Assembly: GCF_018100925.1 (NCBI RefSeq)
Contig: NZ_JAGJEH010000004.1
Span: forward strand, 248,001-312,000
Source: Pseudoalteromonas luteoviolacea
GTDB taxonomy: Bacteria; Pseudomonadota; Gammaproteobacteria; Enterobacterales; Alteromonadaceae
Length of the DNA stretch: 64,000 bases
Reading direction: 5' to 3'
Positions 52,360 through 62,094 of the stretch are shown here, piece after piece; within the stretch, counting starts at the first letter, position 1, and each line of letters begins with the position of its first letter. The translations under genes were made by a program, and so were the position numbers. The notes under the pieces are model-generated. The model searched no databases. It was given only the letters and a program-made list of their open reading frames with translations, and was not told the origin of the DNA.

Positions 52360-54732
52360 ATGGCAAAAAGTTGTTTCCATTGCCTCGAAGCCGTACCTCA
52401 TGGGTTTCAAGGCGAAGTAATGTTTGAAGGTGTAGCAAGCCCTGTGTGCTGTACAGGTTGTCAGGCTGTTGCTGAGACAATTCTCGCACAAGGTATGAGC
52501 GACTATTATAAGTTTCGTACTGAGTCTAGTGGAAAGGTGCAGGAGCTTGTTCCGGAGCAATTAAAAGAATTGCTCAGTTACGACAATCAAGATATTCAGA
52601 AAGATTTCGTTGCCGACCAAGGCAGCAATAAAGAGGTATTGCTTAGCGTCGAAGGGATCAGTTGTGCGGCATGTGCTTGGCTGATAGAAAAACAACTACT
52701 TGCGCTTGCTGGCGTGCAGCGCGTAGATGTAAATACTTCCACCCACCGAGCTATGGTTTTATGGCAAGATTCGAGCACAAAACTTAGTGAAATTATTGGT
52801 GCCTTATTGCAGATAGGATACAAAGCCTACCCATTTCAAGCTGATGAAGAAGCAGCACAAAAGCAAGCCGCAGCAAAGGCATATTTGCGCCGACTAGGTG
52901 TAGCCGGATTAATGACGATGCAAGTCATGATGTTCGCATTCGCTATGTATTTTGGCATGTTTTCCGGGATGGATGAGGGGTTTGAGCAGTACTTCAGGTG
53001 GATAAGCCTAATTTTAGCGTCACCCGTCATTCTCTACTCTGCCCTGCCATTTCTTGCCAATGCGATCAAAGGCCTTAAAAGCCGTCAACTGAATATGGAC
53101 TTGCCCGTCTCTTTGGCTATTTTTGGAGCCTATGGCGCGAGTTGCTACGCTACTGTCATGTCTGTCGGTGAAGTCTACTTCGAATCTATTTGTATGTTCA
53201 CCTTCTTACTATTACTTGGGAAATACCTCGAGTTTAGAGCCCGAATGAAAGCCAGTGAGTTTACCGCAAACTTACAAAAACTAATGCCGCTCACAGCGAG
53301 AAAGATAACAGGCGCAGTTGAAGAGGTCATTGCTGCAAAAAGCTTAGCTCTTAATGATCTAATTTTGGTTAAACCAGGCGAAACCATTCCTGCCGATGGT
53401 ATTGTTGTTGAAGGCACCAGTACCGTCGATGAGTCGATGATGACAGGTGAGCATTTACCAATTAAAAAATTTGTAAATCATCAAGTCTATGCTGGAACTC
53501 TTAATCATGACGGCGCTATCACTTTAAAAATTAATAAAGTAGGTCAAAACACACTACTCAACCAGATCATTAAACTGCAACATAATGCTCTCATGAAACG
53601 ACCAAAAATTGTTGAGGTAACAGACAAGGTAGCTCAATGGTTTGTGGCGTGTTTGCTCATTTTTGCCTCAATCACCGCGATTGGCTGGTATCACGTTGAG
53701 CCTGAACATGCGTTTTGGATCACTATTGCTGTTTTAGTCGCTACCTGCCCTTGTGCACTCAGTCTTGCTATCCCCACAGCATTAACCTGTGCAGTTGCCA
53801 CCCTAACCAAAAAAGGGATCTTAATCAAAGAAGCGCATGTGCTCGAAACAGCACCAAAAGTAACTCGTTACGCGTTTGATAAAACCGGTACTCTTACCGA
53901 AGGACGGTTTACGATTTTGAAAGTAGCTGTTTTAGACGAACAGTACACTGAACCTATGATCATGGCCCTTGCTTGTGCATTGGAGCGCTACTCCGAACAC
54001 CCTATTGCAAAAGCCTTTATAGACAAAAGCGACCATTTCATTGAAATAACAGATACTATAGTCTCTACAGGACTCGGTGTAAGCGGTAATTACGACGGTA
54101 AAGACGTTGCTATTGGCAAGGCAAATTGGTTTGGCAGCCATGCTTCATTTTCTCAAGCGACATTATTCATAGATAAGCACCCAGTTGCGGATTTTTATCT
54201 TCAAGATAAAGTTAGAAGCAGTGCACCTGAGGTCATTGAGTTTTTACAATCACAACAGCTAACCTGCCATATGCTAACGGGCGATAGCTCCAATGCGGCA
54301 AGTAATCTTGCCAATGAGTTAGGGTTGGATTCCTACAAACAAGCGTGCTCACCAAAAGATAAACAAAACGTGGTCGCACAATGGGCTGATAAAGCACATA
54401 TTGTTGCAATGGTTGGAGATGGTGTAAATGATAGCCCGGTTTTCAATACCGCTCATTTATCTATTGCAATGGAAACAGGTGCTGATATTTCAAAAAATAC
54501 GGCTGATGTAGTACTGTTAAATAGTGATCTAAATTCGCTAAAAACACTACAAAGTGTTGCTATCAAAACAAAGCAAATAATCAAACAAAATTTGACTATT
54601 TCTTTGCTTTATAACGGTTCCATCCTACCTTTGGCAGCACTCGGGCTGGTGCCGCCTTGGCTTGCAGTGATTGGCATGTCTGCAAGCTCAATTGTGGTAA
54701 TAACTAACTCATTAAGGTTACTAAAGCTATGA
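52360..54732 (+). CDS. ccoI: Copper-transporting P-type ATPase CcoI (FixI)
   Basis: A 790-residue P1B ATPase that supplies copper for the CuB site of CcoN. An N-terminal cysteine-rich region (CFHCLEAVPHG...CCTGCQAV) precedes the HMA domain with SCAACAWLIE. Eight membrane segments follow, with the copper motif CPC in ATCPCALSLAIP, phosphorylation site DKTGTLTEG and hinge MVGDGVNDSPV. All catalytic motifs are intact. Its stop overlaps ccoS in ATGA. Confidence 0.96.
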   Translation: MAKSCFHCLEAVPHGFQGEVMFEGVASPVCCTGCQAVAETILAQGMSDYYKFRTESSGKVQELVPEQLKELLSYDNQDIQKDFVADQGSNKEVLLSVEGISCAACAWLIEKQLLALAGVQRVDVNTSTHRAMVLWQDSSTKLSEIIGALLQIGYKAYPFQADEEAAQKQAAAKAYLRRLGVAGLMTMQVMMFAFAMYFGMFSGMDEGFEQYFRWISLILASPVILYSALPFLANAIKGLKSRQLNMDLPVSLAIFGAYGASCYATVMSVGEVYFESICMFTFLLLLGKYLEFRARMKASEFTANLQKLMPLTARKITGAVEEVIAAKSLALNDLILVKPGETIPADGIVVEGTSTVDESMMTGEHLPIKKFVNHQVYAGTLNHDGAITLKINKVGQNTLLNQIIKLQHNALMKRPKIVEVTDKVAQWFVACLLIFASITAIGWYHVEPEHAFWITIAVLVATCPCALSLAIPTALTCAVATLTKKGILIKEAHVLETAPKVTRYAFDKTGTLTEGRFTILKVAVLDEQYTEPMIMALACALERYSEHPIAKAFIDKSDHFIEITDTIVSTGLGVSGNYDGKDVAIGKANWFGSHASFSQATLFIDKHPVADFYLQDKVRSSAPEVIEFLQSQQLTCHMLTGDSSNAASNLANELGLDSYKQACSPKDKQNVVAQWADKAHIVAMVGDGVNDSPVFNTAHLSIAMETGADISKNTADVVLLNSDLNSLKTLQSVAIKTKQIIKQNLTISLLYNGSILPLAALGLVPPWLAVIGMSASSIVVITNSLRLLKL

Positions 54733-54902
54733 GTATAATTTACGTGTTGATCCCCATCGCCATCTTATTTGTCGTCATTGCAATTGGCGTGTTTTTTTGG
54801 GCCGTCAGAAGTGAACAGTTCTCAGACCTAAACAAACAAGCTCACAGTATTTTGTTTGAAGATGACAAAGAGCAGCACAAAAAGAGTAACGATGGAAATT
54901 AG
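54729..54902 (+). CDS. ccoS: cbb3 oxidase maturation protein CcoS
   Basis: A 57-residue protein, short enough to be missed by length filters. It starts MSIIYVLIPIAILFVVIAIG with one membrane helix, then the family-like FFWAVRSEQFSDLNKQAHSIL and an acidic/basic tail (EDDKEQHKKSNDGN). CcoS is needed for heme and copper insertion into the oxidase. It overlaps ccoI by four bases (ATGA) and the next gene by 11. The frame, length, motif and position agree. Confidence 0.93.
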   Translation: MSIIYVLIPIAILFVVIAIGVFFWAVRSEQFSDLNKQAHSILFEDDKEQHKKSNDGN

Positions 54903-55560
54903 TTTTGCTAGTGCATTTTTTATGGGCTTGATGGGCAGCGGACATTGTTTGGCGATGTGTGGTGGTATTGCATCAAGTCTGCAGTTAGCACAAACAAAAC
55001 AAAAGCCAATTGTTGTCGCCTTCTTATACAATTTGGGCCGACTATTAAGCTATGCCGTTGCGGGGTTACTTGTCGCGTCGCTGGGTGTTTCGCTGGCTAA
55101 GCAACACACCTCTTTTGCGTTGGCTTTGTCTTACTTAAGTGGCTTGTTTATGTTGTTAGTCGGTCTATACATAATGCGACTAGCTGGTACTTTAAACTGG
55201 CTAGAAAAGCTAGGTAACTTCATTATCTGGCGGCGCATTGTGAAGTTAAACAAACATATTTTGCCAATTGATACCAAGACAAAAGCATTAGCTTATGGCG
55301 CACTTTGGGGGTGGCTACCATGCGGGTTAGTTTACACCGCGCTATTGTGGAGCCTTCAAGCCAAAAGCGCACTTTACGGGGCGCTTACTATGGTAGCTTT
55401 TGCCTTGGGCACCTTCCCTGCACTCTTGGTTGCAGGGCAGTCAGCACAATTGCTGAACAAGTTTTTGAACCACACAATTACGCGCATTGCGCTAGGAAAC
55501 CTATTTGTGTGGTATGGGTTTTACTTGATTATCATTACTAGTAATAAATTAGTAGTTTAA
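54892..55560 (+). CDS. TauE/SafE-family membrane protein linked to cbb3 maturation
   Basis: A 222-residue protein with six or so membrane segments. Its first helix carries GSGHCLAMCGG, a Cys/His pattern that could hold a metal such as copper. Homologs (COG2836) are often encoded next to ccoS, and a role in copper handling is plausible but not proven; sulfite export is only a family name. The ATG at 54892 has AAAGAG upstream and starts MEISFASAFFMGL; the frame is open 12 codons further into ccoS. It overlaps ccoS by 11 bases. Confidence 0.88.
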   Translation: MEISFASAFFMGLMGSGHCLAMCGGIASSLQLAQTKQKPIVVAFLYNLGRLLSYAVAGLLVASLGVSLAKQHTSFALALSYLSGLFMLLVGLYIMRLAGTLNWLEKLGNFIIWRRIVKLNKHILPIDTKTKALAYGALWGWLPCGLVYTALLWSLQAKSALYGALTMVAFALGTFPALLVAGQSAQLLNKFLNHTITRIALGNLFVWYGFYLIIITSNKLVV

Positions 55561-55745
55561 TCTAGTTTTATGCTTGCGAATATTAGATAATAGCAAGCAT
55601 CAATTAAGTTTTTAAAAGCAGGAGTTTTTAAAGGCTTATATCGTGAAAATTTCGAAGTACTGAACTTAATTGAAATATTTAAGTTTTTATTTCATGCAAT
55701 TTTTGAATTTATTTTTTATGTGCGTCTAAGAGTAATGGATTAATT
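55561..55745 (+). promoter_or_regulatory. fnr upstream region with inverted and direct repeats
   Basis: An 8-bp inverted repeat ATGCTTGC / GCAAGCAT (55570-55600) could be a terminator for the cco group, although it has a 15-base loop. Two near-identical copies of AGTTTTTAAARGC follow (55607-55619 and 55623-55635). A symmetrical AACTTAA...TTTAAGTT lies further on. No clear FNR box was found. Confidence 0.4.
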
Positions 55746-56474
55746 ATGGATTTAAATAATCGCTCCAAAAGTCAGTGTACAATAAGTTGTACAAATTGCA
55801 GTATAAGTCAGCTTTGCCTGCCTTATTCACTTAACGGCAACGAAATGGATAAGCTTGATGAAATCATTGAGCGCAAAAAGCCTCTTCACAAAGGTGATTT
55901 TTTGTTTGAGTCTGGCTCACCACTTCAAGCTATCTTTGCTGTGAGATCTGGCTCATTTAAATCTTACACCCTGTCTGAACAAGGTGACGAGCAAATTACG
56001 GGCTTCCACCTTGCTGGTGATTTAGTGGGTTTTGATGCTATCAACAAAATGCAACATCAAAGCTTCGCTCAAGCACTTGAAACGTCCATGGTATGTGAAA
56101 TACCATTTGATACACTGGACGAGCTCGCTGGTAAATTGCCAAAACTTAGACAGCAGATCATGCGCTTAATGAGTAATGAAATCAATTATGATCAAGAGAT
56201 GCTGCTGTTACTCAACAAAAAGACCGCAGAAGAAAGACTCGCTACATTTATCTTTAATCTATCTAATCGCTTTGGTGAACGTGGTTTTTCACGTAAAGAG
56301 TTCCGCTTCACAATGACCCGAGGCGAAATTGGTAATTACCTCGGCCTGACTGTTGAAACAATTAGTAGACTACTCAGTCGATTCCAAAAAGCTGGTCTTA
56401 TCAAGGTCGAAGGCAAATTCATAACTATTTTAGAGTCACAAGGATTAGCTGCTGCGGCAGGTATTACTACTTGA
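55746..56474 (+). CDS. fnr: FNR oxygen-sensing transcription regulator
   Basis: A 242-residue Crp/Fnr protein. The N-terminal Cys pattern [14 protein letters not shown] (C11, C15, C18, C24) matches the [4Fe-4S] ligands of E. coli FNR (C20, C23, C29), with the fourth in the cNMP-like domain at about C119 (MVCEIPFD). The C-terminal helix-turn-helix reads [25 protein letters not shown], with E-SR contacts expected for TTGAT half-sites. It probably activates ccoNOQP. The Shine-Dalgarno is weak. Confidence 0.95.
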   Translation: MDLNNRSKSQCTISCTNCSISQLCLPYSLNGNEMDKLDEIIERKKPLHKGDFLFESGSPLQAIFAVRSGSFKSYTLSEQGDEQITGFHLAGDLVGFDAINKMQHQSFAQALETSMVCEIPFDTLDELAGKLPKLRQQIMRLMSNEINYDQEMLLLLNKKTAEERLATFIFNLSNRFGERGFSRKEFRFTMTRGEIGNYLGLTVETISRLLSRFQKAGLIKVEGKFITILESQGLAAAAGITT

Positions 56475-56569
56475 TCTAAGCCAATTTTTCCATCGAAATA
56501 GCTTTATACCTTGGCTTTATCAGTTACACTCAAAGTATATTGATTAGCCAAGTGCCACAGGAGGCTTGT

Positions 56570-57493
56570 ATGGATAAGATAAAGAGAATCCTTACTGTTA
56601 TTGACCCGACTAAAGAGCAGCAAAACAGTCTTGAGCGCTCAATTAGTCTTGCACAAACAACTGGTGCTGAAATAACGGCGTTCCTTTCTATCTATGACTT
56701 TTCCTATGAAATGACGACAATGCTCTCTAAAGAGGAGCGTGAGGCCATGAGACTCGCGGTCATCAAGGATAGAGAAGCGTGGATCAACGTGTTGATTGAG
56801 CAATATACAGACCTTGATATTCAGGCCAAAGTGGTATGGCACAACCGGCCGTATGAAGCCATTATTGAAGAAGTACTCAATGAGCAGTTCGACATCGTCA
56901 TTAAGTCCACACATCAACACGACACACTAAAATCCGTGATTTTTACACCAACGGATTGGCATTTAATACGGAAGTGCCCCGCTCCAGTTTTGCTGGTTAA
57001 AGATCAAGCATGGCCTGAGCATGGTGAAATTATTGCAGCTGTCAACTCCGTCAGTGATAACGATCAACATCAAGAGCTCAACCAACGAATAATAAAAGAC
57101 GCAAAGTTCATTTGTAATTTAGCAAATGCGTCTTTAAGTTTGGTTAATACCTACCCTGCAACTCCGGTTAATATTGCAATTGAGATCCCCGAGTTCAATC
57201 CATCTCAATATAGCGAAGCGGTGAAAAAGCATCACGAAGACGAAACATGGTCTTTGGCCAATCAGTTCGAAATTGCCAAAGAAAAATGCATCATTGAAGA
57301 AGGTCTCCCTGAAGATGTGATCCCATCTGTAGCAGAGAAAAAGTCAGCCGAGCTCGTTGTCATTGGCACGGTTGGGCGCACAGGCTTAAGTGCAGCATTA
57401 ATTGGCAATACAGCAGAGCATGTGATCGACAGCCTAGACTGTGATGTATTAGCACTGAAACCAGATGGCTATAAGAGCCCACTAGACCACTAA
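56570..57493 (+). CDS. uspE: Universal stress protein UspE
   Basis: A 307-residue protein of two tandem Usp domains (IKRILTVIDPTKEQQNSLERSI... and IIAAVNSVSD...VVIGTVGRTGLSAALIGNTAEHVID). In E. coli UspE is associated with stress survival and aggregation, and fnr-uspE adjacency is conserved in Gammaproteobacteria. AGGAGG seven bases before the ATG at 56570 decides the start. A strong terminator follows. Confidence 0.93.
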   Translation: MDKIKRILTVIDPTKEQQNSLERSISLAQTTGAEITAFLSIYDFSYEMTTMLSKEEREAMRLAVIKDREAWINVLIEQYTDLDIQAKVVWHNRPYEAIIEEVLNEQFDIVIKSTHQHDTLKSVIFTPTDWHLIRKCPAPVLLVKDQAWPEHGEIIAAVNSVSDNDQHQELNQRIIKDAKFICNLANASLSLVNTYPATPVNIAIEIPEFNPSQYSEAVKKHHEDETWSLANQFEIAKEKCIIEEGLPEDVIPSVAEKKSAELVVIGTVGRTGLSAALIGNTAEHVIDSLDCDVLALKPDGYKSPLDH

Positions 57494-57499
57494 CAAATA

Positions 57500-57527
57500 A
57501 AGTCCGATATTAGTATCGGACTTTTTT
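57500..57527 (+). terminator. Terminator after uspE
   Basis: A 10-bp stem AAGTCCGATA / TATCGGACTT with a four-base loop, followed by a T-run. It is a clear intrinsic terminator. Confidence 0.92.
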
Positions 57528-57615
57528 ATCTCAGCTTGATAACCCGATATCCAGCCCATATGATACTCGTTCTTATCATTAGTGTGCACAGCCGCCCGAT
57601 TTAGATTTAAACACT

Positions 57616-57657
57616 CCCATAACCCATAACCCATAACCCATAACCCATAACCCATAA
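57616..57657. repeat. Tandem heptamer (CCCATAA) x 6
   Basis: Six perfect, uninterrupted copies of CCCATAA with no spacer, in the intergenic region between uspE and the protease. It is a microsatellite by structure. Its position about 320 bases upstream of the protease GTG would allow slipped-strand changes to alter promoter spacing, but no promoter has been identified. Confidence 0.9.
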
Positions 57658-57836
57658 CATCAAATACTCGTTCACATCAAAAAAAGTAAATTTTTTTCTA
57701 TTCGCACCTAATTTGATACCTCATTGATTTTGTTAATGAAAAAGGAACTTAAAAACGTTGTTTCTTATTTGAGTACTCCTCTACGTTGATAATAATTCAA
57801 CAAAACCATGTACAAATCTTAATCGCATACTGTATA

Positions 57837-57921
57837 TTGTATACAATCACACTTTAAAAACTGTCATTAAAGTGTGGTATGCAAGAGGTATATCATTGAA
57901 TTTCAATGGTTAAAAACCTCT
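57837..57921 (+). promoter_or_regulatory. Three inverted repeats upstream of the protease
   Basis: A perfect ATTGTATACAAT palindrome (57837-57848), a 10-bp stem CACACTTTAA / TTAAAGTGTG (57848-57876) and a nested structure (AGAGGT / ACCTCT enclosing CATTGAA / TTCAATG, 57884-57921) lie in series just before the gene. They may be operators or a folded 5' leader controlling protease synthesis. Confidence 0.5.
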
Positions 57922-57977
57922 TTAACAACATGTGAAGCATATTTTGCTTTACCCATACTCGTTAAAGGAAAGTTACA

Positions 57978-60900
57978 GTGCGACAAAAAAAACAATTAAG
58001 AAAGCTAGCCCTAGCAACGGCTATCACTGTTTCATTTTCAGCATCTGCTCAAGAAACCTATCTGTTTGATAGGCAATTGAGTTTTGAAAATGAAATTTCA
58101 AATCTAGTGATGTCATCAACAAATGAGCCTACCCAAACAAAGCAAAAGCTGATTTTAGATTCAATCAAACTAAATAGTGCTTTGGGTGAAAACCTGCAAG
58201 TAGGAAATTCACTGAGCCTTACAATTGATGGGCAGTTTGTACAAATTCACCTGTATGAAGTAACGAAACAAAATAGTAAAATAACCTACATAAATGGTCG
58301 CTCGTCCGACGGGCATGCCAAGTTGTCAATGATCAAAACAAATAGCAGTTACAGCGCAAAGATTTACATTGGCAATACTGGTTATTTATTAACCCCTGCG
58401 GGAAATGGTCTTTATAAATTAAGTAAGTTCATCCAAGACAACTCGCCTATTGACTCCACGGCTGATAGACCAGGTTTGGAGCATGGTGACTCTTCACATG
58501 GTTTAGTGGGTCATACGGAGATCTCGCCTTTCTTACGCGCAGCAGCAAGCAGCGACGCAAGTGCAACGCCTGAAGTAACTGTAGTGGTTGCCTATACAGA
58601 TAAACTCGCGGCAGAGGTTGGCGATGTCGATGCATACCTAGCACTAATGGAAAAAGACACCAACGACAGCTACGCGGCTAGTGGCATTAACGCAAGCGTC
58701 AGAATCATACATTCCTATCAAACCGGCTATGTATCCACCGGAGACATGGCAGAGGATAACTCGTTACTACTAAATGAAAACACAAGTAGTTGGCTAGCAG
58801 AGCCTAATCCACTGGCTCCAAACGGATTTGGCGTAGAACTAAAAAGTATTCGAGATGAACACCAAGCAGATATCATGGTATTTTTAGCAGACCAAGATGC
58901 CAGCTCACCTTGGGCTGGGTGGGCTGGACAAATCGGTACGGATGCTGAGAGTGCCTTATTTACTTTGAGTAGCTGGGGTACTTTTAAAAACACATTTGCT
59001 CATGAACTTGGACACTTGTACGGAGCAAGACATGACAATGATTCGACGACCACTCCTTTTGCTTTTGGCCACGGATATTGTAATGAGTCTAAAACGTGGC
59101 GCACACTGATGGCCATCAGTGATTGTGGAGAAAGGCTAAATGTATGGTCAAACCCCAATAATAACTATAAAGGTGAAGCTGGGGGAACTGTTGACGTCAA
59201 TGATAATGCACGAGTACACAATGAACGCGCTACATTTATGGCTGCTTTACGCACATCAGCACACAACGCGCCGTCAGCTACAATTACGCAAACTACCATT
59301 ACACCAGGCAGCTTAACAGCCAGTTTCTCTGGTCAGGCTAACGATAGCGATGGCAATATTGTTTCTACGCTATGGGACTTTGGTGATGGTGTATACAATA
59401 ATAAGCCATATGCACAAGGTGACTCGGTTACCCATAACTATCTATTTCCTGGCACTTACATTGTTAGATATACAGCTACCGATAATCAAGGATTGATCCA
59501 TTCAGCCTCTCAGCAAGTAACCATTACCGCTACGCCAGGCCAAAGCTACTGTGGAGTTAAAGGAACAAATGCAGTCTATCAATATACACAAAGTGTATCA
59601 GTGAATGGTAAAGCACATCAGTCGGATAGAAGGCAGTATACCGATCACACTGCACTAGAGCCGTTTACTGTTTACGCCGGCTCAGCAACAGGAATTGAGT
59701 TGCAACAAGGTACGCGTGGCAGTAAATTTGGTCCCTACTCCGCATACTGGGCCGTCTACATTGATTTAAACCAAAACAATAGCTTTGATGACCCAGGCGA
59801 GCTCATTCATTTTTCTGAGCCGCTATCCAAATCTTCTCCTGAGCCCATACTCGCTAATATCACCATTCCCGACAGCGCACTAGCTGGCACAACACGAATG
59901 CGTGTTATTCAATCCAATACGCTGCGTGAGGGAGAGACACAACTTGCTGCGTGCGGTGATTTCAAATTTGGTGAAGCCGAAGATTACAGTATCACCATAA
60001 TAAAAGAGCAAAACCCAGCTGAATTTACAACGTCCATTAACAACAACGATTTCAACGTAGGTTTTGCTATCGACTCTACTGATGTGGCTTCGGTCAAGTG
60101 GGACTTTGGCGATGGACTATTTAGCGATTCAAGCACCAGCACTTCGTTAAACCCAAATCACCAATATGTTTTTGGTGGAGAGTACACGGTAACGCTCACC
60201 GTTACTTTGAAAAGTGGTGAAACATATACTCATTCGAAGGTAATTACAGTATCAGCACCTGCTGGCCAAGATTATTGCCGTGCATACGGTAACCAACCAA
60301 AGTATCAATATAACGCAAATGTTACACTAAACGGTAATAGTGTTACGTCTGGCGCAGCAAATTATACTGACCACACAGACAAAGTACTCGGCGCAGTTAG
60401 AGGTGATAATATTCTATCTGTACGTCAAGGTGCTACTGGATCTAAATCTTCTTATAACGCGGAGTGGCGTGTTTATATTGATATGAACCACAACGGCTCT
60501 TTTGAGGATTCAGAAAGCGTTTGGTACTGGGTCGGCGCAAATACAGCAAATGACATAGAAAAAACAATCTCTATTCCTACAACCGCGTTGACGGGTAAAA
60601 CCAGAATGCGCGTGCTACAAAGTTACGAAGAGTTGAAATCTCCATGCGGACGCATCAGGTGGGGTGAAGTTGAAGATTTCACTGTAGACATCCAGTCTGA
60701 TAACCCAGCCGACTTCTCTGCCAATGTAACGACAAATAACCTTACTGTTAACTTTACGGACTCGTTTGGAAGTAATGCTGAAATTGCTTCGATTGAGTAT
60801 GATTTTGGTGACAGCGCGGTAAACCCAAATCATACCAGCACACAAAGTAGCCCTTCACACACTTATCTATATTCCGGTACTTATGCTGTAAGAGCAAAAG

Positions 60901-62072
60901 TTACATTGCAAAATGGCGTAAGCTATGTGAAAGAGCAAAACGTCGTGGTTAGTGGCGCAGCTCACTGCATTGCATACGCAAAGTCAACAACTCAATGGAC
61001 GAGTAAAGTGCGCGTTGGCAACTTGAGTAATAGCTCAGAAAAAAGCAAATTCAGCCACTTTGACAATGCTGGTTTCAGATTTAAAAAAGGCGACGCAACA
61101 GAGATTGGTTTAACACACGGTTCCAATGGGCCATACCTTGCAAATTGGGCTGTTTATGTAGATCTTAACCAAAACAATAGCTTTGACGACTCAGGGGAGC
61201 TGTTAGTTCAAACTAGCGCTACTACCTTTGATGAAGTGGTTAACTCAGTAACGATTCCTGCTTCTGCTCAAAATGGCTCAACAACAATGCGAGTGATCCA
61301 ATCTTATGAATTAACAGATGGGAAATTACCTGCATGTGGCACGTACGGTTGGGGTGAAGTTGAAGATTACTCAGTGACAATTACTGACGAGCAAGGTCCT
61401 GAATCAGACTTACTCAATGGAGTGACTAAATCAGGCATTTCAATTGCAGCAAAAGAAACTAAAACCTTTACATTCTTCGTCCCTGAGGGCGCTGAAAATA
61501 TCAATGTTGAGATGGGTGCGGGAACTGGTGACCCTGATTTATACGTAAAATTTGGTGATTCAGATACTGCAAACAACTGGGATTGTAGACCATATACTAG
61601 CGGCAATAGAGACGAAACGTGCGATAGCAGCAAATTAACTAAATCCGGCGGTCTGTACTATGTTTCGGTTGTAGGCTGGACAGCCTCTGACAACGTTACA
61701 TTGACTGGTTCATACACAGAAGGTGATGTTATCAAGCCTCCTGTCAATGCATGTGCGACTAAAACACCACAAACACGTGGCAACTTGTCTAATAATGATA
61801 CCATCTGTATGGGCGCCAACACAGTCTATGTTGCCATTAGCGTTCCTGCAGGTCAGTCTAAGCTAACAATCACCACTTCAGGTGGAGACGGAGACGCTAG
61901 CATTTACCAAAACGCAGCCGGTTGGCCAAGCACAAGTAACTTCCAAAACTCAGCGACTACTCAAGGTAGCAGCGAAGAACAAATTGTGATTAATAACCCA
62001 GGCTCTGGATGGCACTACTTAATGGTGTCTGGCCAAGGTACCGGAACACAGCTTAACGCAAAGTTTGAATAA
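57978..62072 (+). CDS. Secreted metzincin zinc protease with PKD, GEVED and PPC-type domains
   Basis: A 1364-residue secreted protein with a signal peptide (cleavage likely after FSASA, residue 24) and a pro-region to about 195. The catalytic domain (about 198-425) has the zinc motif HELGHLYGARH at 342-352, with a Met-turn candidate at M378 (TLMAISDC). It is followed by PKD and GEVED domains in alternation, about three of each: WDFGDG-type PKD motifs, and GEVED blocks with VYIDLNQNNSFDD and GEVEDYSV/GEAEDYSI ends. Two PPC-like domains end the protein (about 1150-1250 and 1260-1364), probably removed or used in secretion. It starts at GTG with AAAGGAAAG upstream. Secreted proteases of this kind serve polymer feeding. 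Confidence 0.9.
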   Translation: MRQKKQLRKLALATAITVSFSASAQETYLFDRQLSFENEISNLVMSSTNEPTQTKQKLILDSIKLNSALGENLQVGNSLSLTIDGQFVQIHLYEVTKQNSKITYINGRSSDGHAKLSMIKTNSSYSAKIYIGNTGYLLTPAGNGLYKLSKFIQDNSPIDSTADRPGLEHGDSSHGLVGHTEISPFLRAAASSDASATPEVTVVVAYTDKLAAEVGDVDAYLALMEKDTNDSYAASGINASVRIIHSYQTGYVSTGDMAEDNSLLLNENTSSWLAEPNPLAPNGFGVELKSIRDEHQADIMVFLADQDASSPWAGWAGQIGTDAESALFTLSSWGTFKNTFAHELGHLYGARHDNDSTTTPFAFGHGYCNESKTWRTLMAISDCGERLNVWSNPNNNYKGEAGGTVDVNDNARVHNERATFMAALRTSAHNAPSATITQTTITPGSLTASFSGQANDSDGNIVSTLWDFGDGVYNNKPYAQGDSVTHNYLFPGTYIVRYTATDNQGLIHSASQQVTITATPGQSYCGVKGTNAVYQYTQSVSVNGKAHQSDRRQYTDHTALEPFTVYAGSATGIELQQGTRGSKFGPYSAYWAVYIDLNQNNSFDDPGELIHFSEPLSKSSPEPILANITIPDSALAGTTRMRVIQSNTLREGETQLAACGDFKFGEAEDYSITIIKEQNPAEFTTSINNNDFNVGFAIDSTDVASVKWDFGDGLFSDSSTSTSLNPNHQYVFGGEYTVTLTVTLKSGETYTHSKVITVSAPAGQDYCRAYGNQPKYQYNANVTLNGNSVTSGAANYTDHTDKVLGAVRGDNILSVRQGATGSKSSYNAEWRVYIDMNHNGSFEDSESVWYWVGANTANDIEKTISIPTTALTGKTRMRVLQSYEELKSPCGRIRWGEVEDFTVDIQSDNPADFSANVTTNNLTVNFTDSFGSNAEIASIEYDFGDSAVNPNHTSTQSSPSHTYLYSGTYAVRAKVTLQNGVSYVKEQNVVVSGAAHCIAYAKSTTQWTSKVRVGNLSNSSEKSKFSHFDNAGFRFKKGDATEIGLTHGSNGPYLANWAVYVDLNQNNSFDDSGELLVQTSATTFDEVVNSVTIPASAQNGSTTMRVIQSYELTDGKLPACGTYGWGEVEDYSVTITDEQGPESDLLNGVTKSGISIAAKETKTFTFFVPEGAENINVEMGAGTGDPDLYVKFGDSDTANNWDCRPYTSGNRDETCDSSKLTKSGGLYYVSVVGWTASDNVTLTGSYTEGDVIKPPVNACATKTPQTRGNLSNNDTICMGANTVYVAISVPAGQSKLTITTSGGDGDASIYQNAAGWPSTSNFQNSATTQGSSEEQIVINNPGSGWHYLMVSGQGTGTQLNAKFE

Positions 62073-62094
62073 ACAGATAATCTTCTCACTGGCC

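Noticed and set aside
56538..56555. FNR box before uspE (TTGATTAGCCAAG)
   Set aside because: The left half fits but the right half does not match ATCAA; not better than chance in AT-rich DNA.
57616..57657. CRISPR or telomere-like array
   Set aside because: Repeats are only seven bases with no spacers and no cas genes; it is a simple tandem repeat.
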